Part shown: positions 18,493-29,084 of the stretch, piece by piece
How the letters are laid out: every line of letters begins with the position of its first letter
How positions within the stretch are numbered: position 1 is the stretch's first letter
NCBI GenBank assembly: GCA_949358305.1
Contig: OX442318.1
Span: 14,676,517-14,740,516, forward strand
Direction: 5' to 3'
Length of the DNA stretch: 64,000 bases
Source: Strigamia acuminata
Taxonomy: Eukaryota; Arthropoda; Chilopoda; Geophilomorpha; Linotaeniidae
Translations under genes and position numbers: made by a program
The notes under the pieces: model-generated
Told to the model about the DNA's origin: nothing
Database searches by the model: none
Seen by the model: only the letters and a program-made list of their open reading frames with translations

Positions 18493-19700
18493 TGTGACGG
18501 TTACACTGTCATGCACTTTGTTAGTATAGGACGATTACTTCACCAATAGATGGCGCTGATGCGTTTTAGCGGTAAATTCAAATTTCGACAATTTTTGAGT
18601 GAATAAAATATAAATTACTATTTATATTTTATTCCACTGCAACTTTAGACACTTTTAAATACTTTTGGATGTTTAAAAACTAGTTGATTTATTTGTCACA
18701 TAATTCTATTGAATTATGTGCAAACTCTACACCTGGTGAAGTCACCCCCCATCACCCACTGTGAGTTGGACTCCTTTTGGATTATAGTCAAAGGGACTTA
18801 ATCCAAAATGTGTCCTGCGTATCCAGTTCCTGTAGTGGACCTAGTAGAAGACTATGTCCTGAGTATCCACTTCCTATGATCTGGGATTGGATGGATTTGA
18901 CTGCCCAGTGATCCCATTGGATCACTGAACAGCTATTCTCCTCACCGAGTATATATCCCCCTGCAAAACGGATATAGCTCGCTCTTGTTCTGTTTTTGTT
19001 TGATACTGATATTACTTGAGCACATATTATACTTCTCTGCGTTCCGACAATCCGTTGTAGAAATACTTTGTATTTAGTGTAAGTATCTAGAGTGGGTAGA
19101 AGACTCACAGACACACTGCCCGCCTCTTCATGCCAACATTCCGTTGTAGAAATGTTGTAACTAGAGTGAGTAATTCACAGACACATTTAAGTGTAGTATC
19201 TAGAGTGGGGTACAACCCACAGACGCACTCCCTCCAGCTTCATGCCAACATTCCGTTGTAGAGTGCAGAATCTAGAGTGGAGTAAAATTCACAGACGCAT
19301 TGGTAATGTAGAATCTAGAGTGGAGTATTTATATTTCACAGACGCATTATCAGAGTAATCGACGCGGAGTAATTTCCCGGTTACTCTCCCGCCAGCCAGG
19401 ACCGAGTGGAGTAATTTCCCGGCGATGGATAACCTTTCCTGCGAGATATTTCGATTCAATTCGTTATTGGTTTGACGGAACATTTAAGTCTAACTTAGAT
19501 GTTGATTGCACTCGGGGCAAAAAATAGCTCGGCGCTATTTTAATATATTTTACTTATTTTCATAGTTTTAGTTAAGTTTGTGACTCTAAAATATCATGAT
19601 TAATTCCATAGAATTAATATGAATATTTATTCTCACATTGTTACATCTCGCGGTAATTATTGATTACAACAATTATCTGCGATGCGATGTGTGTGACGAT
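18493..19700 (+). repeat. LTR2 (middle), truncated to its first 1208 bp
   Basis: Collinear with LTR1 base for base from TGTGACGG to GTGTGACGAT, without length changes but with about seven substitutions. They cluster near LTR positions 173-182, 326-327 and 374-378. It lacks the last 382 bp, which carry the TATA box, AATAAA, R and U5. It is followed directly by pol sequence. Confidence 0.95.
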
Positions 19701-19702
19701 GT

Positions 19703-21880
19703 ATGGCCGTTGTATGGGCAATCGAGAGATTTCGCCCATATATAGAATACACGACTTTCACTCTCGAGTCCGATGCTAAAGCCCTTAGCTGGTTGATGAG
19801 TACGCCGGAACCATCCGGAAGGTTTGGTCGTTGGGCCGTCAAAATACAATGTGGCGCGTTTAAAATTATTTTTAGACGCGGCGCAATGAACCAAGTAGCG
19901 GACGCATTATCACGCGCTCCACTGTCTGCACTAGACACTCCGGATTATGATTATATCGAACCAGAGGAGATCACCCATTTCTATCCAACTTGGAATGGAA
20001 ACAGGTGTGCATCTTTACAAGTGACGGAAACTGAGCGCAAACATTTTCTTACAAATGTTGGCCTTAGTTTAGACTTTTTCTCAGAATCATATAATCCAGT
20101 TAGATTTCATGATTCTGGAGAAAAGGGGGAGGAAGAAGGATGTACAAGAGAAAATTGCAGACATATAGATGTCCACAATTGTAATCACGAAAATGTACAC
20201 ACTGCGCTAACAGATATCCTAAAAGTAGTTCCGCCGACGCGAGACGAAATTATCGAAGCGCAGCTTAAAGATCCAGCATGTAGTAAAATCCTTGTTTACC
20301 TAAAAGGAGACGAAAAATTAAAAAATCGTGTCACGGATAAACATTGGTTAAACGCGATTCGTGGCTACACTCTCGACGAACCGGAAGAAAATAAAGGTGT
20401 TATGCTAATTTATTTTGCTCCGACCGATGAGGAAGAGTTAAACGACTCCGGCAACGGGTTTAAGGCGGTAATTCCACGCTCTCTCGTGAGACGTGCATTA
20501 TTCGCATGCCATGGCCACCCACTTACAGGACATGCCGGCATGAGCAAAACCCTAGATAGAGCAAAACAGATGTATTTCTGGCCTAGAATGAGCAAAGACA
20601 CTCGAAACTACGTTCGCAGTTGCACTCATTGCCAACAATACAAACCTAGTCAACACCAAAAGCATCGGGCAAGCTATACACCTCACAACATGACCAACCC
20701 GTGGGAGACTGTAAGCATTGACCTGATGGGACCAAAACCAGCCGGTCGTTCGCAATTAAAATGGATTTTAGTAATCATTGATAATTGTACAAAATGGATT
20801 GAAGTCTTCCCACTAGCGACTGCATCAAGTGAATGCATCGTTAATAAAATGAGCGAAGTTTTCCACCGTTGGGGATATCCAAAAAAGATAATCTCCGACA
20901 ACGGCAAACAATTCGTGTCAACAATATTTAATGATTTTTGTCGAAAAAATCACGTAGATATTGCTCACATTAGCCCATATCACGCTGCCGCTAATATTAC
21001 AGAGCGGGCTAACAGGACTTTAAAAATGATGTTAGCTTTATACTCGGACATTCACTCTCACTGGCCAAAATATTTAAATTCTTTTGCCTTTGCGATGCGC
21101 ACCGCTAAGTCCGAGGCAACAAATTGTTCTCCGATGATTCTTAATACAGGAAGAATCGTTCCTTTGCCATTTGACCCGCGTATTACTAAACACGCCATCA
21201 AATTCGACAAAGAGAATCCCGAAGCCTACGTCTACAGCATTTTAGACGTAATTAGACGTGCACACAGCGAAATGCATCGGAAAATTCAATCGAATTACGA
21301 AAAGCATGATCGACTACATAAAGACAAATATTATATTTGTCAATTTGCCAAAGGAGATCTCGTGTGGAAAGCCACACATATTTTATCAAATAAAGATAAA
21401 GGGATTTCGGCAGGATTCGCTGAGAAACGTGATGGACCTTGGGAAATTACGGCTGTTCTTGGCGGAGGTTCCTACACACTACGTAAGCTTTCTGATAACA
21501 CGAAAGCAAAAGCGATCAACATACAGGATTTAATGCCTTATATCCCAAGTTACCCGATTGAGGAATGGACATTAGATCAGAAAGTCGGTACCAACGAGTC
21601 ACACCCGACTCCAGATTGGATGGCAGGTCAGGTTATTAATTCTCCAGAATTAATAAATGAACCTGTGTCCATGGAAACAGAGGATTTAGTTGAAGAGAAA
21701 GAGGAGGAAACTTCTCAGATTTCTTCTAAAGAGGACGAAACTCCTCAAAATCCGTCTAAAAAGAGGAAAAGATTTCCATCTCCCGTTCGACAGTCTAAAC
21801 GTAGACCCAAGCCGAACACAAAATACGTGACCGATTTTGTACAACTCGTAAATTGTCTAAAACAAGTCAAGTTGGGTTAG
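19703..21880 (+). CDS. pol: 5'-truncated pol (RNase H end, integrase, tail) of unit 2
   Basis: A 725-codon frame identical in organisation to pol from its RNase H AVVWAIERF motif to the end. It differs from the unit 1 pol at three residues only, with about fourteen additional synonymous changes. The integrase zinc finger and catalytic Asp/Asp/Glu residues are intact; protease, reverse transcriptase and most of RNase H are deleted. The deletion junction (three extra bases, GTA, next to TGGCC) happens to create an ATG in the pol frame, which is the start used here. It has no promoter or frameshift signal of its own, so translation is doubtful unless it is expressed from a read-through or spliced RNA. 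Confidence 0.85.
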   Translation: MAVVWAIERFRPYIEYTTFTLESDAKALSWLMSTPEPSGRFGRWAVKIQCGAFKIIFRRGAMNQVADALSRAPLSALDTPDYDYIEPEEITHFYPTWNGNRCASLQVTETERKHFLTNVGLSLDFFSESYNPVRFHDSGEKGEEEGCTRENCRHIDVHNCNHENVHTALTDILKVVPPTRDEIIEAQLKDPACSKILVYLKGDEKLKNRVTDKHWLNAIRGYTLDEPEENKGVMLIYFAPTDEEELNDSGNGFKAVIPRSLVRRALFACHGHPLTGHAGMSKTLDRAKQMYFWPRMSKDTRNYVRSCTHCQQYKPSQHQKHRASYTPHNMTNPWETVSIDLMGPKPAGRSQLKWILVIIDNCTKWIEVFPLATASSECIVNKMSEVFHRWGYPKKIISDNGKQFVSTIFNDFCRKNHVDIAHISPYHAAANITERANRTLKMMLALYSDIHSHWPKYLNSFAFAMRTAKSEATNCSPMILNTGRIVPLPFDPRITKHAIKFDKENPEAYVYSILDVIRRAHSEMHRKIQSNYEKHDRLHKDKYYICQFAKGDLVWKATHILSNKDKGISAGFAEKRDGPWEITAVLGGGSYTLRKLSDNTKAKAINIQDLMPYIPSYPIEEWTLDQKVGTNESHPTPDWMAGQVINSPELINEPVSMETEDLVEEKEEETSQISSKEDETPQNPSKKRKRFPSPVRQSKRRPKPNTKYVTDFVQLVNCLKQVKLG

Positions 21881-23188
21881 GACACAATATATTGAAAATA
21901 TTTTATTTTAAATAAATATTTCCAATCATATTCACGAAGAATTGTTAAATTTTATTAATTAAAAACATTTTTTTTTTGATGTGGATAAAATTTAACAAAT
22001 GTTTGAGTTATTTTTTACACAAGCTGATTGTATTCAAATTAATCTACGTGTAAACATTTACTTGAAACTGTGTTTCCCCCTTTGGGTTAATAGAAACTTC
22101 GAGATGAGTAATTACAAACCAATCAAATTACTCCTCGAAACTCCCCTTAACCCCTGGTTTGAGATTATCACTCACTTGTTCGCCAAGTTTTGTACTGGAC
22201 TGAAATCAAGGATTATTCTCGACCCTTCGACGCTTTAACGGATTTTCGCTGAAATTTAGTGAGTTAAAATCTAGATGATTTTGAACACTTATCGTTTATT
22301 TTACTGATTTTTTCATTTGACGAATATCAGTTCAAATTCAGAAATTATCGACACGACGCTGATTATCGAAACCATCTCGTGGACAAAATCGCGAGTAAGC
22401 CTTTCACGAACTCACTAAGTGAATTCCCGGTAAACATTTAAGCAATATTTTGTCAAAATTTATAATATTTTGACATTAATTGACAACATTTATTTTGGTT
22501 AAGCGTTCATTACGGCGGACTTAGAATTCGCACGCGCCGCACAACGTTTTTATCGGCCAACATCGCCGGAACCGAACAGCCCTCGCAAATACGTGAAGCT
22601 AGACATTAAACTAGCCAAGTATACCCTTCTAGGACTACACCTAGTTAGTAAGTGTTTATTTTATGAAAGATAAAATATCTCTTAAGTTCCTTGGAAATTG
22701 GTGAGCAGACATGTGTTAACAAGTCACGTGTATGATAGGGGCAAACGCCACCAGATGTCGGTAGTAAATTATTTACTCGGACGAATTGTGGAATTATTCG
22801 TACAATTAAAACCATGTAAAATGACTATTGTCGGATGCTAAAAAACACTTACAAAAATATTTTTTTTTTAATATTTTTATATGTTTTTTAGTTATTATGT
22901 CGTGTAGATACAAAAATTAGGTTTATTTCATTAAATAAACACTAATTTGAATATTTTATCAGCGATATTGTTTTAAACGATAAAATGAAATTATATGCCA
23001 AGTCGAGAATAATTATTAATCTTAATAATTATTCGACAAATGGAGGAAACACGCTAACAAGGGAACTTAAGAATTAATTATGAAATTAATCCAGTTGTTG
23101 GTCGACAATTAATTTAATTTGAAATTAAATTAATTTCCGACGGTTGATTCATGTTCTCAAATAAAATTTATATTTTCTTGAAGATGCA
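21881..23188 (+). other. Spacer between truncated pol and ORF3 copy, unit 2
   Basis: Near-identical to the pol-ORF3 spacer of unit 1, including both hairpins and the acceptor-like tract. No gene. Confidence 0.65.
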
Positions 23189-24844
23189 ATGAGTCGCCGA
23201 GGTCGTGCTAGCAAGCGACAGTACGTGCATTGGGATCCAGAAGAGTCGGAAGAGACGGATTATCGCTTTGTTAATCCCTCCTCTGACCCCGAGCTCGTCG
23301 CCAACTGGGCCCGTGATAACCCGGATCTCGTACCGCCACGAATTAGGACCGCCATGGGTGTTAGCCCGACCGACTCGCGTCCTTCCAGGGGCCGTCAAGC
23401 TAGTCAGCGTGTTGTAACCTATGATGCGCCGAATTGGGATTTTTCTGACGACTCGTCACAATACTCCCGTTCTGCCTCGAGGAGACGGCGCCAAGATGAC
23501 TTCTCACAAGAAGAAGAATCGGTTGAAGAAGCTCCGCCTCCAGCTACCAGCAGGCAGTTTGCCCGACCACGAAATCCGCGTGATACCGCTAGTCGAGGCA
23601 AGACTGGCAAATCCAAAGGACCCACCAAGTCCACGTTGGCATCTTCATCCGAAGCGCTGACCCGCCCAACATCGCAAGCTCGTTCGATATCGGAGCTAAA
23701 TTTGCCAAGTTACCGGAAGCAGCGAAGAGAACACGTATTTCGAGATATGGAAGCTGCCGCCTTGGGGACTAACATCATGCCAAAGTCGAAGCTGATGTTC
23801 TGCCCATTGTGCGCAGGATGCGGATGGTTGTCGTCCTTGTTATCCGGCATTCACGCCGTAGTCTGCGTGAACTGTCACGGTGGTAAGCGCGTTGCCATAT
23901 CCAGCATGTGGAATGAAGAAATTCTTCCATTTATCGTCAAGGGGCTAAGTACGCCGACAGCACGCAATTGGGCGATGTGTCGCGAATGTGGCCTCATCCA
24001 CCAGGGCCCGGAGCAGGCTATTTATGTAGACCCGGCACAAATGTCCAGCACCTCGACTCCACGAGGAGGATTTACGGAGCCACAACGCGAGCCGGAAACT
24101 CCCACCCCTGCGATTGATGGGACTCCAGTTGTCTCAGCAGAAAGCATTCCGGCAAACGAACCAACGTCAGTTACTGCGTCTGATTCTCCGCCGGTTGCAG
24201 CCGATTCTGGTCCGCAAGCCGCCGCTTCTCCAGAGGGAACTTCGGCTAACAACATGATCGTAGCGACTATTCCGCTCCCCGAAGTAAACAACGCTGCTGA
24301 ACCGGTTATTTTACTGGTCCACCCATATATGCCGAGACCAGACATGTCACTCACGGAACAAACGAAGGCAGAAGTGGAACATTATTTCCCAATTTTATTG
24401 GAAGCAGCTAAGCGTATTAGTGTGTCGATTTCAAACGACCGAATTCCAGATTTGAGCGTGCCACTGGCCGTGATCCAATGGATTTTTCATCCATCCCGGC
24501 CGGAATCTTTTCAAACTCGCTCTTTTATTTGGTGTAAGATTTTGCAACAGGTCTCAGCAGCAGCACACCCGTTGATTCGTGAGGGATGGCACTCCGGCTT
24601 ACCCGACCATCACTTGGTTTTCTCCGAGCCAACCAGCGCTAACACCATTCCGTTAGGAGGGCCTGATCCCCTGGAAGTATTCACCGAGGAACAACACAGA
24701 ATGCTCCTGAATCCCCTGGCCCATGACGTTGAGACAGATGTAGTACCGGAATTGGTAGCTATTCAACTTAATTCTCCACCCGCAGCCGTCTCGGAAGTTG
24801 TTACATCCATGGAAGGATTTATTGAGGATGAAGAGTTGGACTAG
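23189..24844 (+). CDS. ORF3 copy of unit 2, 551 aa
   Basis: Same start, stop and length as the first copy. I count five amino-acid differences: three within a short stretch near residues 325-329 (Asn-Leu-Pro-Thr to Ser-Ile-Pro-Ala) and two near 508-514. About sixteen other codons differ synonymously. All cysteines of the CxxC cluster are kept. Several changes are clustered (24118-24156 and 24708-24734), which looks like gene conversion or an origin from a distinct sister element. Function unknown, as for the first copy. Confidence 0.9.
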   Translation: MSRRGRASKRQYVHWDPEESEETDYRFVNPSSDPELVANWARDNPDLVPPRIRTAMGVSPTDSRPSRGRQASQRVVTYDAPNWDFSDDSSQYSRSASRRRRQDDFSQEEESVEEAPPPATSRQFARPRNPRDTASRGKTGKSKGPTKSTLASSSEALTRPTSQARSISELNLPSYRKQRREHVFRDMEAAALGTNIMPKSKLMFCPLCAGCGWLSSLLSGIHAVVCVNCHGGKRVAISSMWNEEILPFIVKGLSTPTARNWAMCRECGLIHQGPEQAIYVDPAQMSSTSTPRGGFTEPQREPETPTPAIDGTPVVSAESIPANEPTSVTASDSPPVAADSGPQAAASPEGTSANNMIVATIPLPEVNNAAEPVILLVHPYMPRPDMSLTEQTKAEVEHYFPILLEAAKRISVSISNDRIPDLSVPLAVIQWIFHPSRPESFQTRSFIWCKILQQVSAAAHPLIREGWHSGLPDHHLVFSEPTSANTIPLGGPDPLEVFTEEQHRMLLNPLAHDVETDVVPELVAIQLNSPPAAVSEVVTSMEGFIEDEELD

Positions 24845-25500
24845 AAAGCGTCAACGATGTCGGGATCCGTTACTTTCCCGATATCTTCCCTTTTAAGGCA
24901 AGACCAGAAGTAACGAGTCCATTTTCTCCATCTCCATTTCTTGACCCGAGTTGAAACAAAGATTTAGTCAGGTTCAGGTGTATTTTATGCCGTTTTTGTG
25001 AATAATTCAAAGATCTTTAATATTTAAATTAACAATTTTGTTAAAATTTGATTACGAGTCAATGTGAGTTTGTTTAAATGAATACTAATTTTAATACTTG
25101 AATTTTAACGTGTAAAGTGTTATTTTGCAAATCATTATATTTCCAGTGAGAAGTTAAGTTTTGTGAAAATAATTGTTAAATTTTATTAATCATTTGTTTG
25201 GTACAAGAGTTTGATGTTAGTTTAAGTTATCGCCTTTTCTTGATGCAGTTGAAAGTCCACCTGTAAAGAGAGATGGAAGCTATTATTGATAATTGAAAGT
25301 TTTATAACCTTAATAAATATTTTTTGAAGCATTTGATTAAGAAATACTCTTTATTTATACTATTAAGATATAAAATAAAGGTTTTTGCTTACCAAGGATT
25401 ACAGCTCGAGTCCCCTAGATGACAGTGTGGTCTTGATCCTCAAGATATTCGGAATAAATAGTATGTTAATACAGGTATTAACATATATTTAAGGGGGACT
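24845..25500 (+). other. 3' non-coding region and polypurine tract of unit 2
   Basis: Matches the corresponding part of unit 1 with scattered changes. The polypurine tract AAGGGGGA is at 25491-25498, two bases before LTR3. Confidence 0.75.
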
Positions 25501-27090
25501 TGTGACGGTTACACTGTCATGCACTTTGTTAGTATAGGACGATTACTTCACCAATAGATGGCGCTGATGCGTTTTAGCGGTAAATTCAAATTTCGACAAT
25601 TTTTGAGTGAATAAAATATAAATTACTATTTATATTTTATTCCACTGCAACTTTAGACACTTTTAAATACTTTTGGATGTTCAAATGCTAGTTGATTTAT
25701 TTGTCACATAATTCTATTGAATTATGTGCAAACTCTACACCTGGTGAAGTCACCCCCCATCACCCACTGTGAGTTGGACTCCTTTTGGATTATAGTCAAA
25801 GGGACTTAATCCAAAATGTGTCCTGCGTATCCAGTTCCTGTTTTGGACCTAGTAGAAGACTATGTCCTGAGTATCCACTTCCTATGACCTAGGATTGGAT
25901 GGATTTGACTGCCCAGTGATCCCATTGGATCACTGAACAGCTATTCTCCTCACCGAGTATATATCCCCCTGCAAAACGGATATAGCTCGCTCTTGTTCTG
26001 TTTTTGTTTGATACTGATATTACTTGAGCACATATTATACTTCTCTGCGTTCCGACAATCCGTTGTAGAAATACTTTGTATTTAGTGTAAGTATCTAGAG
26101 TGGGTAGAAGACTCACAGACACACTGCCCGCCTCTTCATGCCAACATTCCGTTGTAGAAATGTTGTAACTAGAGTGAGTAATTCACAGACACATTTAAGT
26201 GTAGTATCTAGAGTGGGGTACAACCCACAGACGCACTCCCTCCAGCTTCATGCCAACATTCCGTTGTAGAGTGCAGAATCTAGAGTGGAGTAAAATTCAC
26301 AGACGCATTGGTAATGTAGAATCTAGAGTGGAGTATTTATATTTCACAGACGCATTATCAGAGTAATCGACGCGGAGTAATTTCCCGGTTACTCTCCCGC
26401 CAGCCAGGACCGAGTGGAGTAATTTCCCGGCGATGGATAACCTTTCCTGCGAGATATTTCGATTCAATTCGTTATTGGTTTGACGGAACATTTAAGTCTA
26501 ACTTAGATGTTGATTGCACTCGGGGCAAAAAATAGCTCGGCGCTATTTTAATATATTTTACTTATTTTCATAGTTTTAGTTAAGTTTGTGACTCTAAAAT
26601 ATCATGATTAATTCCATAGAATTAATATGAATATTTATTCTCACATTGTTACATCTCGCGGTAATTATTGATTACAACAATTATCTGCGATGCGATGTGT
26701 GTGACGATACAGAAAAGTCAACCGCACCTCTCGGATATAACCCACCCAGCCTAACCATTTACACGCCTTTTAGAACCAAACCCCGGACCATTTAGAAGCC
26801 AAAGCCATTCATAGATGACATCTTTTACGTCACAGCAATAAGACCGTTACAAATTCTTATTGCATGACTGAAGCCTTCAAATGATATTATTTCAGGGCTT
26901 TTGCCAAACAACTGTATAGTTTAACTTCTCGTCATTTTAGCCACTTGTAGGCATAGTATTTATATAAGGTTCAAACCGGAATAAATGTTATATGTTTTGA
27001 GAAAACATCAGGTTTGCATATTTTACATTTTCACACAGATAGTTCACACTTTAGTTTAGCAATTGCTATCTCCAGAAGGTAATCGTCACA
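25501..27090 (+). repeat. LTR3 (3' LTR), 1590 bp, intact
   Basis: Same ends, length and internal modules as LTR1, with no difference seen by eye. Followed by GTGT (27091-27094), matching the GTGT before LTR1. Confidence 0.95.
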
Positions 27091-27094
27091 GTGT

Positions 27095-27561
27095 AATTAA
27101 CCGAACAGTAATAATCAGTGGCGTAGCATTCGCATCGCCAAGTACAGACAATCCTATTTATGGGCCTCTCAATCCAGCTAGCACACGGGCCTAGGGATTT
27201 CGTATTAGGTTATGATTATTACGTTAGGAAATCACTATTGTCAAATGTATACGAGTGCTCACCCTGACAACGTCCAAAATGGCGCTCCTCCTCTTACGTT
27301 TCGTATAATTTAAGCAGCATTACCATTGTATTAATGGCGAGAAAATTGTTTTTCTTACCTTAAAGCTTCAACAACGTGGTGTTGCGGTTTGGGTCTAATT
27401 GCTAATGTGTTTAAACTAAAAGAAAAGCAGAAATAAAGAACAAAAAGAAGGAAAGAAACAAGTTTTGAATCGGGACCATTTTTATTGCTAATTTACAAAT
27501 GGAGTTCTTAGAATCCAAAATCGATTTGTTGAGAGAAATGAGTCGCAGTCCGTTCGTTCTT
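27095..27561. other. Intergenic stretch
   Basis: Host DNA between the retroelement and the HSP20-like gene. No gene, repeat or RNA recognised; it includes the presumed 3' UTR of the minus-strand gene that follows. Confidence 0.5.
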
Positions 27562-27985
27562 TTACTTGCCGCACGGGTTTGGACAAGGATTACAGCAAGG
27601 CTGAATAGGTTTCTTACAGGCGGTAACCAAAAGTTTACAGTCCTTAGTGAACTCCCAATTCACAGTTTTCGGATCAACGTCAGATGGCATACAATATTTT
27701 TCACTAAAAGCCTCCGAAATGGTGCGGCTACTGTTGTCTGAAGCGTCCGTGCATTCAACACTCTTCTCTCCCTTCACTTCTACAGCGGAATCCTTAACCT
27801 GTACACACAGTTGACAAGGCTTGTAGTCTGGAACTTTAACTGACAATTGCCACTTTGTCGGCATATTGCTCACGCATCCTCGCTTTTTCGCGCAACATTC
27901 GTTCCTAAAACGATTCAAAAATCACGATTCACACACAAATCGAACAACATTACAACAATTTACCCAGAGTCTTTCGAACACATCC
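27562..27985 (-). CDS. Small cysteine-rich HSP20/alpha-crystallin-domain protein
   Basis: Two exons on the minus strand, 27985-27966 and 27904-27562, joined across a 60-base GT..AG intron, give 120 residues from the first ATG. The middle reads like a diverged alpha-crystallin domain: WQLSVKVPDYKPCQLCVQVK resembles the beta2-beta3 segment, VEVKGEKSVE the following strand, and EKYCMPSDVDPKTVNWEF the conserved R-Y-x-LP-x-x-V-D region. KLLVTACKK is the last strand. The usual I-x-I/V tail is replaced by a cysteine/proline-rich end (PCCNPCPNPCGK), and an ECCAKKRGC cluster precedes the domain, giving 13 cysteines in a very short protein. A chaperone role is only inferred. The start could lie further upstream in the same open frame (to 28226). 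Confidence 0.72.
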
Positions 27986-29084
27986 TATTCGCAACACTTG
28001 TTACTGTGACACGGGTTCTTTGCGAACCTCGACGATGGTAAAGATTCCTTTGTAAAAGGAGGGGAGAGAATGAATACGATACGACTCGACTCGTCTGCTT
28101 TTCAAAAGAACTCTGCCAACAAACGGTTTTCACTCCACCTCGTTGACTCGTACTGCGCGCTACCATTCTCAAGAGTGTGCCAACAATGTTTACGCTTGCA
28201 TATCGAATGCATCTATTCTTTTGCAAGAATGCGATTAATGGAACCCCAAACTAAGCCTAAAACAATTTCTAGCTAGAATTCTCCTCTTTCTTTTCAATAT
28301 CAATTCAAATTAAATTTGTACAAAGTGCCAAATGTTTTAATTATTACGACAGTTTATGCATAAATTCTTCAATTCAACGCACACGACTTTATTACATCGT
28401 ATTTGATATGGATTCATGCTGTTTTGTAGTATAATAAAATGTCAAATTTATTAATTAATTTGCTTACATCAAATGAAATAAATCAAAAAGAAATTTTTAT
28501 TGAGAAGAAGGCATTTTTCCTACTTCGAATTTCCTTTTCGAATAGGCTGAATTGACTTAATTCAACATCTTAATTCAACATTCGAAATAGAATGATTAAG
28601 GCGTGTATTCTCACGTTGTATGAATCTGGGTCGGAAAATATCCACTTTTGTGATCAAATTTCAATATCGCTCATCATCTTGATCAGTAGTTTATTAGCAC
28701 GGAGTTTGAAAAACCACAACACAGGGCCAGGAGACACACTGAGCTGTGGCGCATACTCGAAACAATGCATCAAGCACGCGCAGTGTGTATGAAAATGTTT
28801 TATTTTTATTTATAAATAAAATAAAATAAAATAATAAATATATATACAAGACGACTAGAATATCTTTATTGCTTGTCAGTCGAATAATCCATTTATTTTC
28901 AATTTGCCATACTCAGTATTTGTGAAATACTAAATCTAAATCTTAAATTCAAAATTTTGCTTAAAAATTTCTAACATATCAATCAATCAATCAATTCTGT
29001 ACATACTTGTCATAATTTAAAAAAAAACAATAAAAATATACAATAATATGATGCCATGAACAAATATAGGACTGAATTTGAAAT
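27986..29084. other. Intergenic stretch between HSP20-like gene and FAAH
   Basis: AT-rich with a short AAAAT-type repeat near 28800-28850. It contains the HSP20-like gene's upstream region and the FAAH 3' flank. No further gene recognised. Confidence 0.5.

Larger units (their letters stand above)
6076..27094 (+). mobile_element. Composite ~21-kb Ty3/gypsy-type LTR retroelement with three LTRs
   Basis: The order is LTR1 (6080-7669), PBS, gag, pol, ORF3, PPT, truncated LTR2 (18493-19700), truncated pol, ORF3 copy, PPT, LTR3 (25501-27090). The target duplication GTGT lies at 6076-6079 and 27091-27094. LTR ends are TGTGACG and CGTCACA, a perfect short inverted repeat. LTR1 and LTR3 are the same length and I see no difference between them. 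LTR2 differs from them at about seven positions. Unit 1 is 12413 bp from LTR1 to LTR2; unit 2 is 7008 bp. The difference equals a 5408-bp deletion plus a 3-bp insertion, exactly as seen at the junction. Pol order (RNase H before integrase) and the gag zinc knuckle place it in Ty3/gypsy. No envelope gene is present. Confidence 0.95.

Noticed and set aside
6076-27094. The tandem structure as a simple assembly duplication
   Set aside because: The two units differ at many sites, LTR2 differs from the outer LTRs, and a clean deletion with filler is present; a pure duplication artefact would give identical copies. Raw reads should still be checked.
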